The notes: a model not told the origin generated them from the letters alone. Counted from the stretch's first letter, positions 49,735 to 61,400 are shown. The stretch is 64,000 bases of DNA from Acanthacorydalis orientalis (GCA_034766995.1 CM068313.1:9018961-9082960); one strand, 5' to 3'. Numbers and translations are program-made.

Positions 49735-49965
49735 TTTCAGTCCATAAACCAAAAACAAAGTCAGGTTTCGCCTGTAAAATTAAATTTTCTTTTACGTTGT
49801 TGGTTTGAGGATAATGGGAATCGTCGTCAAAATGTGTATTAACAGCAATAAAAAAGTGATCAATAATCATTTATTGCATATTTTTTATGAAAAAAAGTTT
49901 TTGTGTGGACTGCAAAAAGAATTCATATCTGAAAGCAATAAGAAATTCACTTCAGCATCATTTTT
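49735..49965. mobile_element. Foldback MITE F1, mainly right arm
   Basis: GGTTTGAGGATAATGGGAAT CGTCGTCAAAATGTGTATTA, then TGATCAATAATCATTTATTG and TTCATATCTGAAAGCAATAA. The left arm is reduced to CAGTCCATAAACCAAAAACA. Confidence 0.65.
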
Positions 49966-49969
49966 ATAT

Positions 49970-51460
49970 AGCTTTTAGTTTGTAGTGCAAGGTTAGATAA
50001 TATTTTTTATGCCATCACAAGGTTTCCAAATATTCACGGATTTCTTCACTGTTTAATCCGTAATGTATTGTTACTTTTTAAAATATCTTTAAATATATTA
50101 GGAAAGCAGCAGTCAGTAGAATCGAAATTTAATACATATAGAGAGTAATCTAGTCTCCTCATTTTTCTCCAAACTTTTTAGATCTTATACTTTTATGCTA
50201 GGAAAACATAAATAGTATTACAATTCCTGATTCATGTGATATTTTTTATTTATAAATTATATTTTTATTTATTATTTATAAATTATTACATGTTCATATA
50301 GAATCAAACATAGTTATAGAATAAAATTTTAGTGCCAAAATATAAATGAGGTACATATAAAAAAAAACTATATTTTAATGTAAATTATATAACTAAATAT
50401 TTTCCATTATTTCTGAATATTTTAATTTTACATTTCATGATACTGAAATTTCAGTCTGATTCAAATTTCGGTTAATTTCAAAACTTGTTTCTAATGACTA
50501 TCAGTTGAAAAAGTTATGTCGCAGGCAGATACATCGAAAACGAACGACATTGTCTTAAAATAACAATATTATTTATAATACAGTATGCATATAATCATAT
50601 ATAAAATTTACACGTGATCCATATTTATAAATCTTCATTTTATTAGTATTGAGTAATACATTAAATAAATGTATATTTCATTTACAAACAAAAAAGTTAT
50701 GGTACAGGTATTCTCGAAAACATTATGAAATATATAATAAATTTCTCTCGATTTTGAACCTTATATACAGTGAATATAAGAATAAATTCTATAAAAAGGA
50801 GACACTTTTTCTGTTTATACATTTTGTTTATAAGAGAAACAAAGACAAAGCATATCTATCTCTTTTTTATTGTATTTTAAATTTACTTTATAAAAGATCA
50901 CATGTAACTTTGATTATGATGTTAAATTTGTGTTATGTACACATAGCTTGCTTTGAAATTCTAAGGAATACGGTCGAATAATCGTTGTGCATGAATTACT
51001 TGTGAGTTGATAATTATTTTTGTCAAATATTGTATTACTCAGTTTGACAATTGATGTTATTCGATTTCTGATGAAATCAGTAAGTATCCAAGTAATCAGT
51101 GCGTTTTATCCATTCGTATGTTTTTTTTTATTTGATTCAAAATACTTTGTTGACAATTAGACGATAGTTTTTTGTTTTACGTAGACATTTATAAACGTGA
51201 ATTTACTCAGTATTGTAAATATGTGCAGTGAAACAAATTAGATTTATTTGGAGTAATGAAATCATGGTAAGAGTTTTAAGATAATATTATATATAATTAT
51301 AAATCAATTCTGTAATACTAATATTTATTGTACAGAATTCTTTATGTAAAATTAGATTTTTGTAAATTATGAGTGGATATCATCATAAGATTAAGATAAT
51401 AAACGTCAAACAGTAGTGGTTCGTTTTCAACAATAAAAATAACAATTAAATTAAATAAAG
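49970..51460. other. AT-rich noncoding DNA
   Basis: No gene recognised. The 110-codon plus-strand frame at 50649-50981 is lysine-, isoleucine- and tyrosine-rich, as expected of AT-rich noise, with no known motif. A short ATTTATAAATTAT tandem lies at 50245-50290. Confidence 0.5.
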
Positions 51461-51469
<9 letters not shown>

Positions 51470-51504
<35 letters not shown>

Positions 51505-51530
51505 GTATGTATATATATATATATATACAT
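51470..51530. repeat. (AT)n with central (GTAT)n
   Basis: AT, then five GTAT units, then AT. Confidence 0.9.
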
Positions 51531-51599
51531 AGTGACCATAATAATTTTCGCAAATACAATTCACTTTGATAAATTAATTGTTCTATCATTTATCATCAT

Positions 51600-51905
51600 A
51601 CAGAGAAGTCAATGTATATGTAACAAAAAATGATCCCCATTGGGAGCGTGTATATATATATATATATGCATATATGTATGACTGTTATGTGTGAATGTGT
51701 ATGAAAGCATAGGGAACTACTGACTTTGACTTTTGGCAACACTGACTGCTGCTTATTGTTTTTGCTATATCAGTGTTTGATTGAGCATGAAACGGTGTTC
51801 TATTGTTTACTTGCACTTGGTAGCTGATCGCAGCAAACTGCGGAAGGGTGATAAAAACAGAGACGTAGTGGTAGTATTTTCATCGTAACGAACTGGTGTT
51901 TTATG
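51600..51905. promoter_or_regulatory. GC-richer island 10
   Basis: Includes CCCATTGGGAGCG (CCAAT) and GCTGATCGCAGCAAACTGCG (GCAG...CTGC inverted words), ending about 50 bp before the longest AT array. No frame with protein features. Confidence 0.25.
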
Positions 51906-51943
51906 TTTATCGAATTTAGAATAAATTTTATGATTTATATCAT

Positions 51944-51951
<8 letters not shown>

Positions 51952-52025
<74 letters not shown>

Positions 52026-52028
52026 TTG

Positions 52029-52060
<32 letters not shown>

Positions 52061-52072
52061 TATATATATATA
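51952..52072. repeat. (AT)n microsatellite, about 120 bp, longest in the window
   Basis: Pure AT to 52020, then TA blocks interrupted by TTTATTTG and TTTA. Confidence 0.95.
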
Positions 52073-52189
52073 TGTAAGTGTAAGTATCGTCAGATATGTT
52101 TTAATATATGAATCTGTTATTAATCTATATATTGACAAGTCTTGCTTAATGTCACAAAGTAATAAATATGACAAAAACTAAGAAATAGG

Positions 52190-52970
52190 TTCATTAAATA
52201 AAACAAACTAACAGTAACAAAATAGAACCCGTGCCAACAGTTAAACAAATTAAAGATCTACTTTGATGTTGCAGGTGACGATATGTTTTTTTCATGCTTT
52301 GTTTAAGTATATTACAATCTTTCAAAATTAATTAGTTGTGATATGCATATAGGAGTCTTGAAAAAACCTGAAATTTCCTGTAAAGTTATTAAATTTCTTA
52401 TAAAATATTTTATTGAATAATGTATTGATACTAAAGCACAATAGTGTTTTACAAACTGTAACAACTCTCTTGAATATTAATTTCCCTTTTATCAAATAGT
52501 TTTATAAATGTTTATTTTAATTTTGAATATAGCTAAAAAAATATTTGACAAGATCTCACTTATTCTTTGTTTAGATTTGTTCATAGCCACGTATAATTAA
52601 AACAATTTAAATAACGAAGTTAATTACAAATATTTACCATATTTTTAAACAAATCGGTTTTTGGAAATTTGATTTCTTATTATTTTTAAGTTTGAAATAC
52701 TTGTAATAAACAAGATCAATTTGAATGACGGACTTTTGATTCTTAAAATAGAATTCTGTGAGTGTTGTATGCTCACTAATGGATTATGTGAAAAAAGAAT
52801 TATTTTGAACTGAATATCAATCAATCAATTTTTAAAACCGTCTGACTTTTGTATTACCTGCACAATGAATTAATTGTATTTTTTATCAAAGTTTGATTCA
52901 TATTTTTAATTGTAGAAAAATTAAAATATTTTTACAATAACGTTTTCTTATATATAAATTCAAAAATATA

Positions 52971-52975
<5 letters not shown>
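52190..52975. other. AT-rich noncoding DNA
   Basis: Nothing recognised. Confidence 0.5.

Positions 52976-52978
<3 letters not shown>

Positions 52979-53007
<29 letters not shown>
52979..53007. repeat. (TA)n microsatellite
   Basis: Pure TA repeat left of island 11. Confidence 0.95.
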
Positions 53008-53010
<3 letters not shown>

Positions 53011-53069
53011 TTGAAAAAAGGCAAGGCTATCATATAAATACATTTTTTTTGTTTTGGATAACATCAATA

Positions 53070-53355
53070 TTGGTAAAGAGGTGGGCGAGGTATGAATAGG
53101 GTTGTGGGACGGGGACGTACGCCAGGAGTGTGGCGAGTTGTCGACTTTCATCGACTATCATAATAGTGAGGCATCATAATTGCTAGAGAGTATAAACTCG
53201 TGTCCTGTGACGTCACCGGATACGGAAATTAGTGCCGACTTCAATATAAAGTGCGCGTTCGCTTATATAGCTTCGAGCTAGATAGCTCTGACGAGACTCG
53301 AAGTCATGCTATAGACAGTACACACCAAACGAGTTGTGAAATTGTTATACACCAT
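53070..53355 (+). promoter_or_regulatory. GC-rich island 11, candidate promoter with CRE and TATA boxes
   Basis: Order on the plus strand: TATAAAC (53191), a full CRE palindrome GTGACGTCAC (53207-53216), ATATAAAG (53243), TTATATAGC (53264), then an inverted pair TATAGCTTCGAG / CTCGAAG...GCTATA spanning about 53266-53314. A CREB-type site followed by TATA boxes is promoter-like. The transcript is unknown; no coding exon is visible before the next AT-rich DNA. Confidence 0.45.
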
Positions 53356-54119
53356 GCTACATATATATATATATTAGAAATTTTAATTTAATCACTAAAA
53401 CAGAGGTGAAATTTTTAATTTTTCTTTATTCTAGTCATATGGTTTTTTATAATTAAAAATCGACTGAAGACATAATAAACGGATAAACTATTTTTTACAA
53501 TTTTTAAAGAAATCATTGATTGATTAGTCACAGATCAGAAGGTTCCAGATCACAAAGAGTTCTTGTATCGATTATTTTTCATTCATTTTAAAAGGGTATT
53601 AGTGTATCATTAAATGTTCGAAACAAAATAAATAACTAATGAATAAATAAACATATTTTATTCAAATTACAAACTATTTAATTTACTATCATATTAAAAA
53701 ATACAAAATTGAAAAAATCCTTAATGATATCAATGTATAATAAATATTGATAATAATTTACAAAAGTCAACCGAACGAACATATTAGTTTCTATAAAAAA
53801 AATACTGTTTTGAATTGATTGCACTGTAACTTTTCATAGACACGATCAATTTTTCCCTCGTCGATCTAGATAAAGTATGTACATATATGTGTATATACAG
53901 TTTATTCGGTGTGGTTTATGCGTATAATATATGATATATGACGAGATATGAGTCCCATATTGTGTCCAGTGTACGTATGCGAGCATCGAAGGGGGATCTT
54001 TCCTCGATGAACTTAATGGTAATATAATATGCTGTATCCTCTTCATTCTATATGTACACATAATTCGTCCAATATTTTCATTAAAGGTTTTTTTTAGTCA
54101 ATATTCCAATAACGATTTC

Positions 54120-54201
54120 TAACACACACAACATATACACACACACACAAACATACACACATATATATATATATATATATATGTTTGTATATATATATAT
54201 G
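54120..54201. repeat. (CA)n/(AT)n compound microsatellite
   Basis: CACACA and CATACACACA units run into AT repeats with one TGTTTG interruption. Confidence 0.9.
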
Positions 54202-54319
54202 TATTATATTGACCATAGTTTTAGATTATATAACAATAATTTTTAATATTTCATTAAATAATTAAAAAAAAAATTAAATATATTTTCAAATTATAATTTT
54301 ATTTTTAAAATGTGATTTT

Positions 54320-54530
54320 GTTGATACTTTGTCCTTGTGATTTTCGTCCTTTTGGATCACCTGAGTGAGTGTTCTCCATTACTAGTTTCGGCACGTGTGC
54401 CATCTTCAAGTAAATGCTGTGGACTTGTCAATATCGGTCTACAATATCTACTTGAAGAGGCAAAACTAGTAGTAAAAACATACATTTAGGTAATCTAAAA
54501 AGAAGAACACCATCAGGAAAAATTATTTTA
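54320..54530. mobile_element. Foldback element F2, copy 2
   Basis: Left arm: TTACTAGTTTCGGCACGTGT GCCATCTTCAAGTA. Right arm, inverted but shortened: CTACTTGAAGAGGC and AAAACTAGTAGT. The outer parts GATTTTCGTCCTTTTGGATC and AATCTAAAAAGAAGAACACC are also roughly inverted. Confidence 0.7.
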
Positions 54531-54984
54531 AAACAATTTATTTTAAAAAAATAATTTGACAACGATTTGTGTATTTAATAAATTTTTATAACACTTTTTC
54601 ATATTTCTCTAAATTTTCTGTTCAGAAAATTAACAAAACCCTGATACATTTATTACATTTTTAAATAATCGTTTTTTTTTTAAAAAAGTATGAAAATATT
54701 TTTTTAAAAAACGACTTAAATTCTATTCTAAGGCTTGGTAAATATATCTACTTCCATTCAAAAATGAGAACTATTTTTATAAATAATTACAATTAGTGTC
54801 AATAGAGTAAGAAATACCACTCGATTTGGCAAACAACGAATAAAAAAAATTCCACATGCGCGTAATGCTACATAATTAACCTAACCGACAGAATTATTAT
54901 TGTGATCGCCAGCTGAGCAAATACGACTTGTGAAGAGAGATCTAATTTTAGAACTGTTAGAAAATAATATGTCGAACGTTTTGA

Positions 54985-55270
54985 CGAGATGAAACGATTT
55001 TTGTTGGCTATGCGACAATTGTAGCAATATTTACCGGGCAATGTTGACACAAACACATTACAGTACACAGGATGAAACGTTGTTCAACATGTACCGGATA
55101 TCCATTGACAATAATCGGTTCTGTTGTACCGGTCCCGTTTTATAATCGAGTATCATTTGACGGTACGAGCCGACAAACATTACCAGTTACATAACGGACT
55201 CGTTAAATACTCATCAGTCATTTTTTTGCACGGATTGGTGGATACAGAATCAGATAAATGGTAACAAAGT
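54985..55270. promoter_or_regulatory. GC-richer island 12
   Basis: Contains TGTACCGGTCCCG (Grainyhead-like ACCGGT), CATGTACCGGATATCC and CGGTACGAGCCG. Not bordered by an AT array, unlike most islands. The minus strand is open for 66 codons without features. Confidence 0.3.
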
Positions 55271-55753
55271 ATATGTTTATGAAAAAATCTGTGTGAATTG
55301 AGTTTTGTTTTGTGTTTAAAGCTACATGAATGTCGATTTCCTGTAAATTCTGCCCTATTTGTATCGATAAATCGGTATTCTAAAGAAAAAATGTTTTATT
55401 GTTACCAAAAAGTTTTTTAATTCTTGTCTATAAAATATTTAAACTTGACTATTTATTTATTTTCTGTGTACAAATAGAATTTATTATCAGAAAACTTACT
55501 ATTATTTTATATGATTTCACTTTATAATTTTAGGTGTTAATAATAAAAAAGTTTTTATAGCAATCCAGTTTCTGTGATAAAATATATAAGCTTCTTTAAA
55601 TAAAAATGACCTTAATTGTCGACGCACCCTTAAACCCCAAATAACTAACCATTTAAATAAATAAATATTATTTTTTTATGAAAAATATTTTTTTAAAAAT
55701 TAAGAAAATTGGTATAGGCACAATTTTTGATCAAAAAAAAATCACAATATGTA

Positions 55754-56190
55754 TTAGGTAAACAAATTAATTCGGTCCTCTTTTATAGAAAATGAATGTT
55801 TACGTTAAAATGAAATACATTTCAATCCTCAAAATATCCCCGATTATTTTGTATAATATTATTCCATCTGTCAGGTAACTGACAAATTCCTTGTCGAAAA
55901 AAAGATGGTAACTTAGAGTCGATAAAGTCGATATGCATTTTCGAACCTCTTCTACTATTTTATCATTTTTTGCACATTTTATGCATCATATCTTCCTCAA
56001 AGCTAAACAAATCATTCCCACGGCGTTGACAGCATTTTTTTCAACTTGAATCTGAAAAGAATGCAACGGAAAATATTCTGCTTTTCGAACTCCATCGTAT
56101 TTATTACTGTTTTTTGAGGTTATGCCAACTGCTTATCCAAAATATATAGTTTTTCTTAAATGCTAAGATTAATACTTCAAAATCTGAAGA
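55754..56190 (-). mobile_element. Mariner-derived MITE, copy 5
   Basis: TIR TTAGGTAAACAAATTAATTC at the left, then TTTCAATCCTCAAAATATCC, CATCTGTCAGGTAACTGAC and GAGGTTATGCCAACTGCTTA in the order of copies 2 and 4. The right terminus is lost in an A-rich tract after about 56180. Confidence 0.8.
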
Positions 56191-56328
56191 AAAAGAAAAA
56201 AAAGGAAAGAGGAAGAGAGATGAATATTGATAGAATTGTGTAAATGACTTGATGTACTTAATAAAAAAAGAAGTATTAATAAATAGCAAAATATTATTAT
56301 GAGTATGAAAAATTTTTGTAAATATTTC

Positions 56329-56333
<5 letters not shown>

Positions 56334-56409
<76 letters not shown>
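56334..56409. repeat. (AT)n(AC)n microsatellite
   Basis: Pure AT of about 69 bp with a short ACACAC tail. Confidence 0.95.
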
Positions 56410-56410
<1 letters not shown>

Positions 56411-56762
56411 CAACTAAATAAAACTGAACTGAACAATTTTACGACGTGTTAATAAAACGACAACATTATCACATCATTAAACTGTATATGTGTTTTTATG
56501 ACTCAATAGAGACGATTTCTTTAGCTGCAGGAATCTGAACCCCTACTGTTTTCATCCTGTAATACGATTGAATCGAAAGTGGAATTATTGACACTCGTGT
56601 AATGGTTATTTGTTAAGAACTATATCGAATTTATATGAAAGTTCAATAAGATTTTTTGGTCTTGCGACAGATATTTAGTAAACATTTAATAAATGTTTTT
56701 AGTTATTTGATGTTAACATTGCATACGTTATTACTTTTAGTCGATTGAATAAAGTAATTTAA

Positions 56763-56765
<3 letters not shown>

Positions 56766-56834
<69 letters not shown>
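56766..56834. repeat. (AT)n microsatellite
   Basis: Pure repeat of 69 bp. Confidence 0.95.
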
Positions 56835-56836
<2 letters not shown>

Positions 56837-57084
56837 TTATATAAACTAAAGCTTAGTGTAAAAAAATTCCAAAACATTTACTTGAAAACGATTAACTCCA
56901 ACATCGAACCAACCATAACATTTCAACGATTTTTTTCTTTCTCATTTCCATTCGAAAACAAAAAAAAAAAAAAACAAAAATAAACCCGAAGAGCCGTAAC
57001 ATCAACAAAGAAAAAAAATGACACGAGAGATAGAACGTGTGTATTGAATGAATAAACGTTCCTCCACAACCCTTTCGGATATTG

Positions 57085-57420
57085 TATATTATGCGGGCTG
57101 TCAAAAAGTTTCGCAAGCAAATAATAATATTAAATTTTGTGTCGACGATGTCAACCGCAAAGCTCCAGTAACAGTCGGTAGCGCTGTTGTGCTCCGGTTT
57201 TATAAGTTAATATGAATGTTTTCCGGGACCGGGAACGATATGGATCGTTTCCGGAACTTATGCAAGCATCGTTGTCGGATACACGTCACCCGCGTGTCCC
57301 CACCGACTGGTGCTTACAACGCAGAGGCTCGCTTTTGCCCTCTTTCGTAAAGCTGCGCGCGGAAAGCTCTCGTTATACTGAAGCAGACACTAGAAGCGTT
57401 CTTTTTTTGTATAAAATGTA
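57085..57420. promoter_or_regulatory. GC-rich island 13, possibly with a mariner terminus
   Basis: The left end, GGGCTGTCAAAAAGTTTCGC, looks like a mariner-type inverted repeat. The following 100 bp (GTCGACGATGTCAACCGCAA) could be its 5' leader, but no transposase frame follows. The remainder (TTCCGGGACCGGGAACG, CGGATACACGTCACCCGC) is GC-rich and ends at a compound microsatellite. Origin uncertain. Confidence 0.3.
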
Positions 57421-57437
57421 CTTAGTTGTTTTATATG

Positions 57438-57439
57438 TT

Positions 57440-57519
<80 letters not shown>
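57438..57519. repeat. (CA)n(TA)n compound microsatellite
   Basis: CACACACACA then about 70 bp of TA; abuts island 13. Confidence 0.95.
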
Positions 57520-57522
<3 letters not shown>

Positions 57523-57539
57523 GTGTATGTTATTAAATA

Positions 57540-58329
57540 AAATATTTTAAGATATTTCATTAAGAATGAAGAGAAAAAAAATTTTTAACATGAAACAAAA
57601 TATTCAATTATATAAATTGAAAATGGTCAATAAATAAATCAATTTTGATTCTGGGTAGTCTATTTTTACTAAAATAATTATTATTAATAAAATTTTTACA
57701 AGAAAAAAGTAGTTGATGTTTAGATATCGCTTAAGACCTTTTTGATTAAATCTTGTACAAAAACAAGCATAAAGAGTTTAAAATTAAATTTTCAAAACGT
57801 AAAAAAGAAGGTATATGAATGATAAAAGTTATTATTTGGCACGTATTTAAAAAATGAAAAGGCTTTGAGAGATATTTAATGATTAAATGACGGATTAGAA
57901 AATGCATTGGAAATATATGAAAAGAGGTATTAATTTAGACAGACTAGAAATAATTAGAAAAAGCTTCTATCTAGCAAAAAAGTTTTCCAGGATTTAAAAT
58001 AATAATGTTAATAAAAAATGTGATATTTAACATTTTTGAAATTACCACAGAAAATAATATTAAATACACACTTACACTTTGCAAAATAAAAGTAATTCAT
58101 ACCTTGATTAACTACTTTTTTGCTAATTAACAATTGGAAAAAGCATTTAATTGATATTTTTAACGAATAATCTTCTGTTTACATGTTTTTACAGGTTTAT
58201 ATTCACTCCTTTCTCTAACTTTTATCACTAAATATGTATTTTACATTTTTTAAAGTTTAAAAAGATCCCAAAATATGATGTTCTTTTCACATCGCATAAA
58301 GAATTTCGTCAATTTTTTAATTTCTTATC

Positions 58330-58330
<1 letters not shown>
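57540..58330. other. AT-rich noncoding DNA
   Basis: Nothing recognised. Confidence 0.5.

Positions 58331-58333
<3 letters not shown>

Positions 58334-58367
<34 letters not shown>
58334..58367. repeat. (AT)n microsatellite
   Basis: Pure TA repeat; a weak GC-richer patch (58415-58620) follows on its right. Confidence 0.95.
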
Positions 58368-58370
<3 letters not shown>

Positions 58371-58629
58371 TATAAACCAATTACATTTCTTCTTTCGAAA
58401 CTGATATTATATTGAGGTGTTGGAGCGTAACGTACATCGCCTGAATAAAACAATTTGTCTAAGCTGTTGGCGAAACCTGCATGGTTGATGGATTATCCCT
58501 TAGCTCAGTAGCTTTACTTGTCAACTGTCCGTCAGGATAATGTCTCAGCGATTCCTTCGTATAGCGGAATCTTTTTTTAAGCAATTTACTTGTGTCGGGT
58601 TACGCAAAGAGATTATACCATGAAAGATT

Positions 58630-59915
58630 ATACAAGAAAAAAAAATAATGATTGAATATGCGTATATATATATACATTTGATATTTCTGGTCTTTGCTAA
58701 TTTTATTGTGTAAATGTGAAAAATTGTCATATTATTAAAATTGAAATTTTTTCTTTTCATATTTATTTTATAATTCAAAATCCTTGAGGAAGATGCAATT
58801 ACTGAACTACCTGATGTGAGGTGTAAAGTTACTAACCTAGTATTGAACACTGGAAGAGAATAATTTGTAATATTACTTTTTAACACTGATAATTAAAATA
58901 AACTGATAATGGTGCCCAATATCAATAATTGAAAAAATTTGGACATTTTAATATTTTTTTAAAAAATATAGAACAAAAACCTAAATATACAAAATTACCA
59001 ATCTGAAAAAATTGCTATAAATTTAAAAAAGTCTAGAAAAAAAATACTAACTGCATTCAAGATTCGTGGAATAAATTTATTGTACAATACTATTGACATT
59101 TTATAGAGTAAAGTTAAGTTTCAGAGATAAACTCTCACACAAAATATAACATCTACAGACATTTTGAAAATGGATGAGTTTGTTTCTGTACGAATGGTAT
59201 GCACACCTGTATTCTAAACAATTTCAAGTGTATTGTATTGAATTAGATTATATTCTATATATTGTGTGAATGTTTGACAATTAAGGTCTCTATTTTGCTT
59301 AATACTTTAAGCGCCACATCCACCCATATATTGGTAATACGTAAATTTCTGAAGGGATCTCACTACTTATAGATGGATGATGATTTTATTTACTCAAGTA
59401 AGAACGAGTTCGTTAGGTATATAAAATATATTGAATAAAAACAATAAAATATAATCTCTGTAGTGCACTGAATATATACTTAAAACAAAATGATCAAAAA
59501 TTATTTTAATTTTAAGTGATATTCTCTGAAGCAATCTAAACATAAATCTGGTTTTTCTGAGCATGTACGACAATATATTATGGTTTTTTCTACATTTCTC
59601 CTTGCCTGTAAACGATCCGAGTATCGTCTACATTTCTCATAACAAGAAATTCACGCTTGCCCCAAAACTGAGATAACATGCATAGCACATCATATGCTTT
59701 CCTTGCTACAGTTATTAATTGGAACTTGTGTTTGGCGTAACTGTTTGTGTATTCAGTTGAACAGACCGTCAAATAAGGGCTGTACTGTTCATTGAGTGTC
59801 TAGCGTACCTATTTTTTTTATTTTACATAAAAATGATTTCGATGGTTAGCCTACCTCTAGTTTTGCCAGCGCAAGTGGCAAAACTCGACTGACAATCATT
59901 ACACTCATTAATGAA
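58630..59915. other. AT-rich noncoding DNA
   Basis: No gene or repeat recognised with confidence. Confidence 0.45.
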
Positions 59916-59929
59916 TATAAATATAAAGT

Positions 59930-60200
59930 ATCAAGATACAGAAAAATCTAATACTAGATTTTTAACTGTTATTTATTGTAATAATGTGGTTAATCTAATC
60001 ATTAGAGTTTTCTGTACCTTGGATTTCGAAGGACGATGATGCGATCGTTGTTGAAGTGCATTTAAGCAACAATTAAAAATGATCAATAATGCTTTATTGA
60101 ACATTTTTGATTAGAATTTTTTATGATTTGTCTGGTGAAAAAAAATTAATTCGTGAAAGTGAATTGAACCGCAGTGTCAGAACTGTATTGTGAAGTTATT
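59930..60200. mobile_element. Foldback MITE F1, complete right arm with tip
   Basis: TTTTCTGTACCTTGGATTTC, GAAGGACGATGATGCGATCG, AAAAATGATCAATAATGC, TTATTGAACATTTTTGATTA, GAAAGTGAATTGAACCGCAG, then TGTCAGAACTGTATTGTGAA. The left arm is reduced to AAGTATCAAGATACAGAAAA. Confidence 0.8.
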
Positions 60201-60428
60201 CTTGATTAAAGTGTATCAAATTAGTTTGCTTCCCTGAATTTCCGAGATGAATTTTAAATCTGTATTTTACTAAATCGTTTTTCTCGCCTTGTACTTCCAT
60301 TGAAACGAGTTCAAATTAAAAATCGTAAAACAAAATATTCGAAAATATCTCATTTTCATCAATTTCTCTTACGACTTCCATGAAACGCACTTTTTGTCCA
60401 ATTACTTCTCTTACTCTCTGTGCATATG

Positions 60429-60456
60429 CATATATATATATATATATATATATATA
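60429..60456. repeat. Short (AT)n microsatellite
   Basis: Pure AT repeat left of island 14. Confidence 0.9.
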
Positions 60457-60469
60457 CATGTTCGAAAAC

Positions 60470-60770
60470 ATAAATCGAGCGAGAGCGACCCCGTGGTACT
60501 CGACTATGATACTGGGTCCGATGATTGAGCTCGTGTAGCGTGCCGAGAGCCAGTTATCCGAGGCGTATAAAACTGTTCGCGTAACTCGTTTATTTTCATT
60601 AAGTTGTGTGTGCCCGTTGTCTGCGCACGGGGGTTTTGTACTATATGAACAGTAGCGCACGGCAACACGGTTTTAACCCCTCGTCCGTCTTGTCGTTCTT
60701 TTTCTAACGTTAAGGTCTTTTATACGCGATGTATAGCGCACAGTGAGAGACTGTTACATGGACCAGGGCT
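60470..60770. promoter_or_regulatory. GC-rich island 14
   Basis: About 300 bp including GCGCACGGGGGTTTTG, GTAGCGCACGGCAACACGG and GCGTATAAAAC, a TATA-like word. The minus-strand frame of 114 codons across it runs into the TA repeat and shows no motif. Candidate promoter or enhancer. Confidence 0.35.
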
Positions 60771-60889
60771 TACAAATCTACATAACTATTACCCTAGTAA
60801 TCAAATTTGCAAACGTAAACTCTTATATACATTTTCAAACATTTTATAGAATGCGTGGCGTTTTTGTTTTCTTTTTTGAGCTTGTATTT

Positions 60890-61040
60890 TAAGGATCATT
60901 CATTTAGAATGGTATTCCCATTGAAGTGTATGTTTGGATGTGAAAGTAAATAATGATCAATAGAACAGTTTTATCGAGAAAAGTGCGTGATTTTAATTGA
61001 TTTGTGAAAATATGAGATAGTTACAATACAGTTCTGAGTC
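60890..61040. mobile_element. Foldback MITE F1, right arm
   Basis: AAGGATCATTCATTTAGAAT...AATGATCAATAGAACAGTTT...TTTGTGAAAATATGAGATAG, running into TTACAATACAGTTCTGAGTC. Confidence 0.65.
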
Positions 61041-61215
61041 TGTGACTAAACTCATTTTCACAAATGAATTCTTTTTTCATCCCATAAACCACAATAAATT
61101 TTTTGATCAAAAGTGTTCAATAAGTTATAATTGCTAGTTTTTGATTGTTGCTTATGCTCATTTATATGGCGATGCAATCATCTTCAGAGCGCCGAGATAC
61201 ACAATCTACAAGTCT
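61022..61215. mobile_element. Foldback MITE F1, left arm with tip
   Basis: TTACAATACAGTTCTGAGTC, CTGTGACTAAACTCATTTTC ACAAATGAATTC, CATCCCATAAACCACAA, TGATCAAAAGTGTTCAATAA, TGATTGTTGCTTATGCTCAT, GGCGATGCAATCATCTTCAG AGCGCC. One of the cleanest left arms; it follows a right arm tip-to-tip. Confidence 0.8.
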
Positions 61216-61340
61216 ATTTATTTAATTAATAATATAAGAATTAATTTGTAAAAAATACTTGAATGTTACTTGTGAGGATGTAACTTTCTGTTATGCCTGA
61301 AGTTTCGGTATATATTTTCCCGTATTATCTCTGAAACATT

Positions 61341-61400
61341 GCTGGACTGTCAGCGTATGATCACTCGAGTCATGGGTCATGGGTTCTATGCCCGGCACCC
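61341..61400 (+). repeat. tRNA-like segment (probable SINE head or tRNA pseudogene)
   Basis: A D-like arm GCTG-N6-CAGC (61341-61354), a 5-bp anticodon-like stem ATGAT/GTCAT with a 7-nt loop (61357-61373), a 5-nt variable region and a T-arm ATGGG-TTCTATG-CCCGG (61379-61395) carrying a near-canonical B box GGTTCTATGCC. No matching acceptor stem is present, position 33 is A rather than U, and the D loop lacks GG. It is therefore not a functional tRNA. Confidence 0.4.

Noticed and set aside
50649..50981. 110-codon plus-strand frame with KEHYEIYNKF-like lysine and tyrosine content
   Set aside because: Low-complexity AT-rich composition, no motif, no splice or promoter context.
53266..53314. CTGACGAG...CTCGAAG in the promoter-like island as a hammerhead ribozyme
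   Set aside because: Stem II would have at most a one-nucleotide loop and GAAA is incomplete, so it cannot fold as a hammerhead. Kept only as an inverted repeat.
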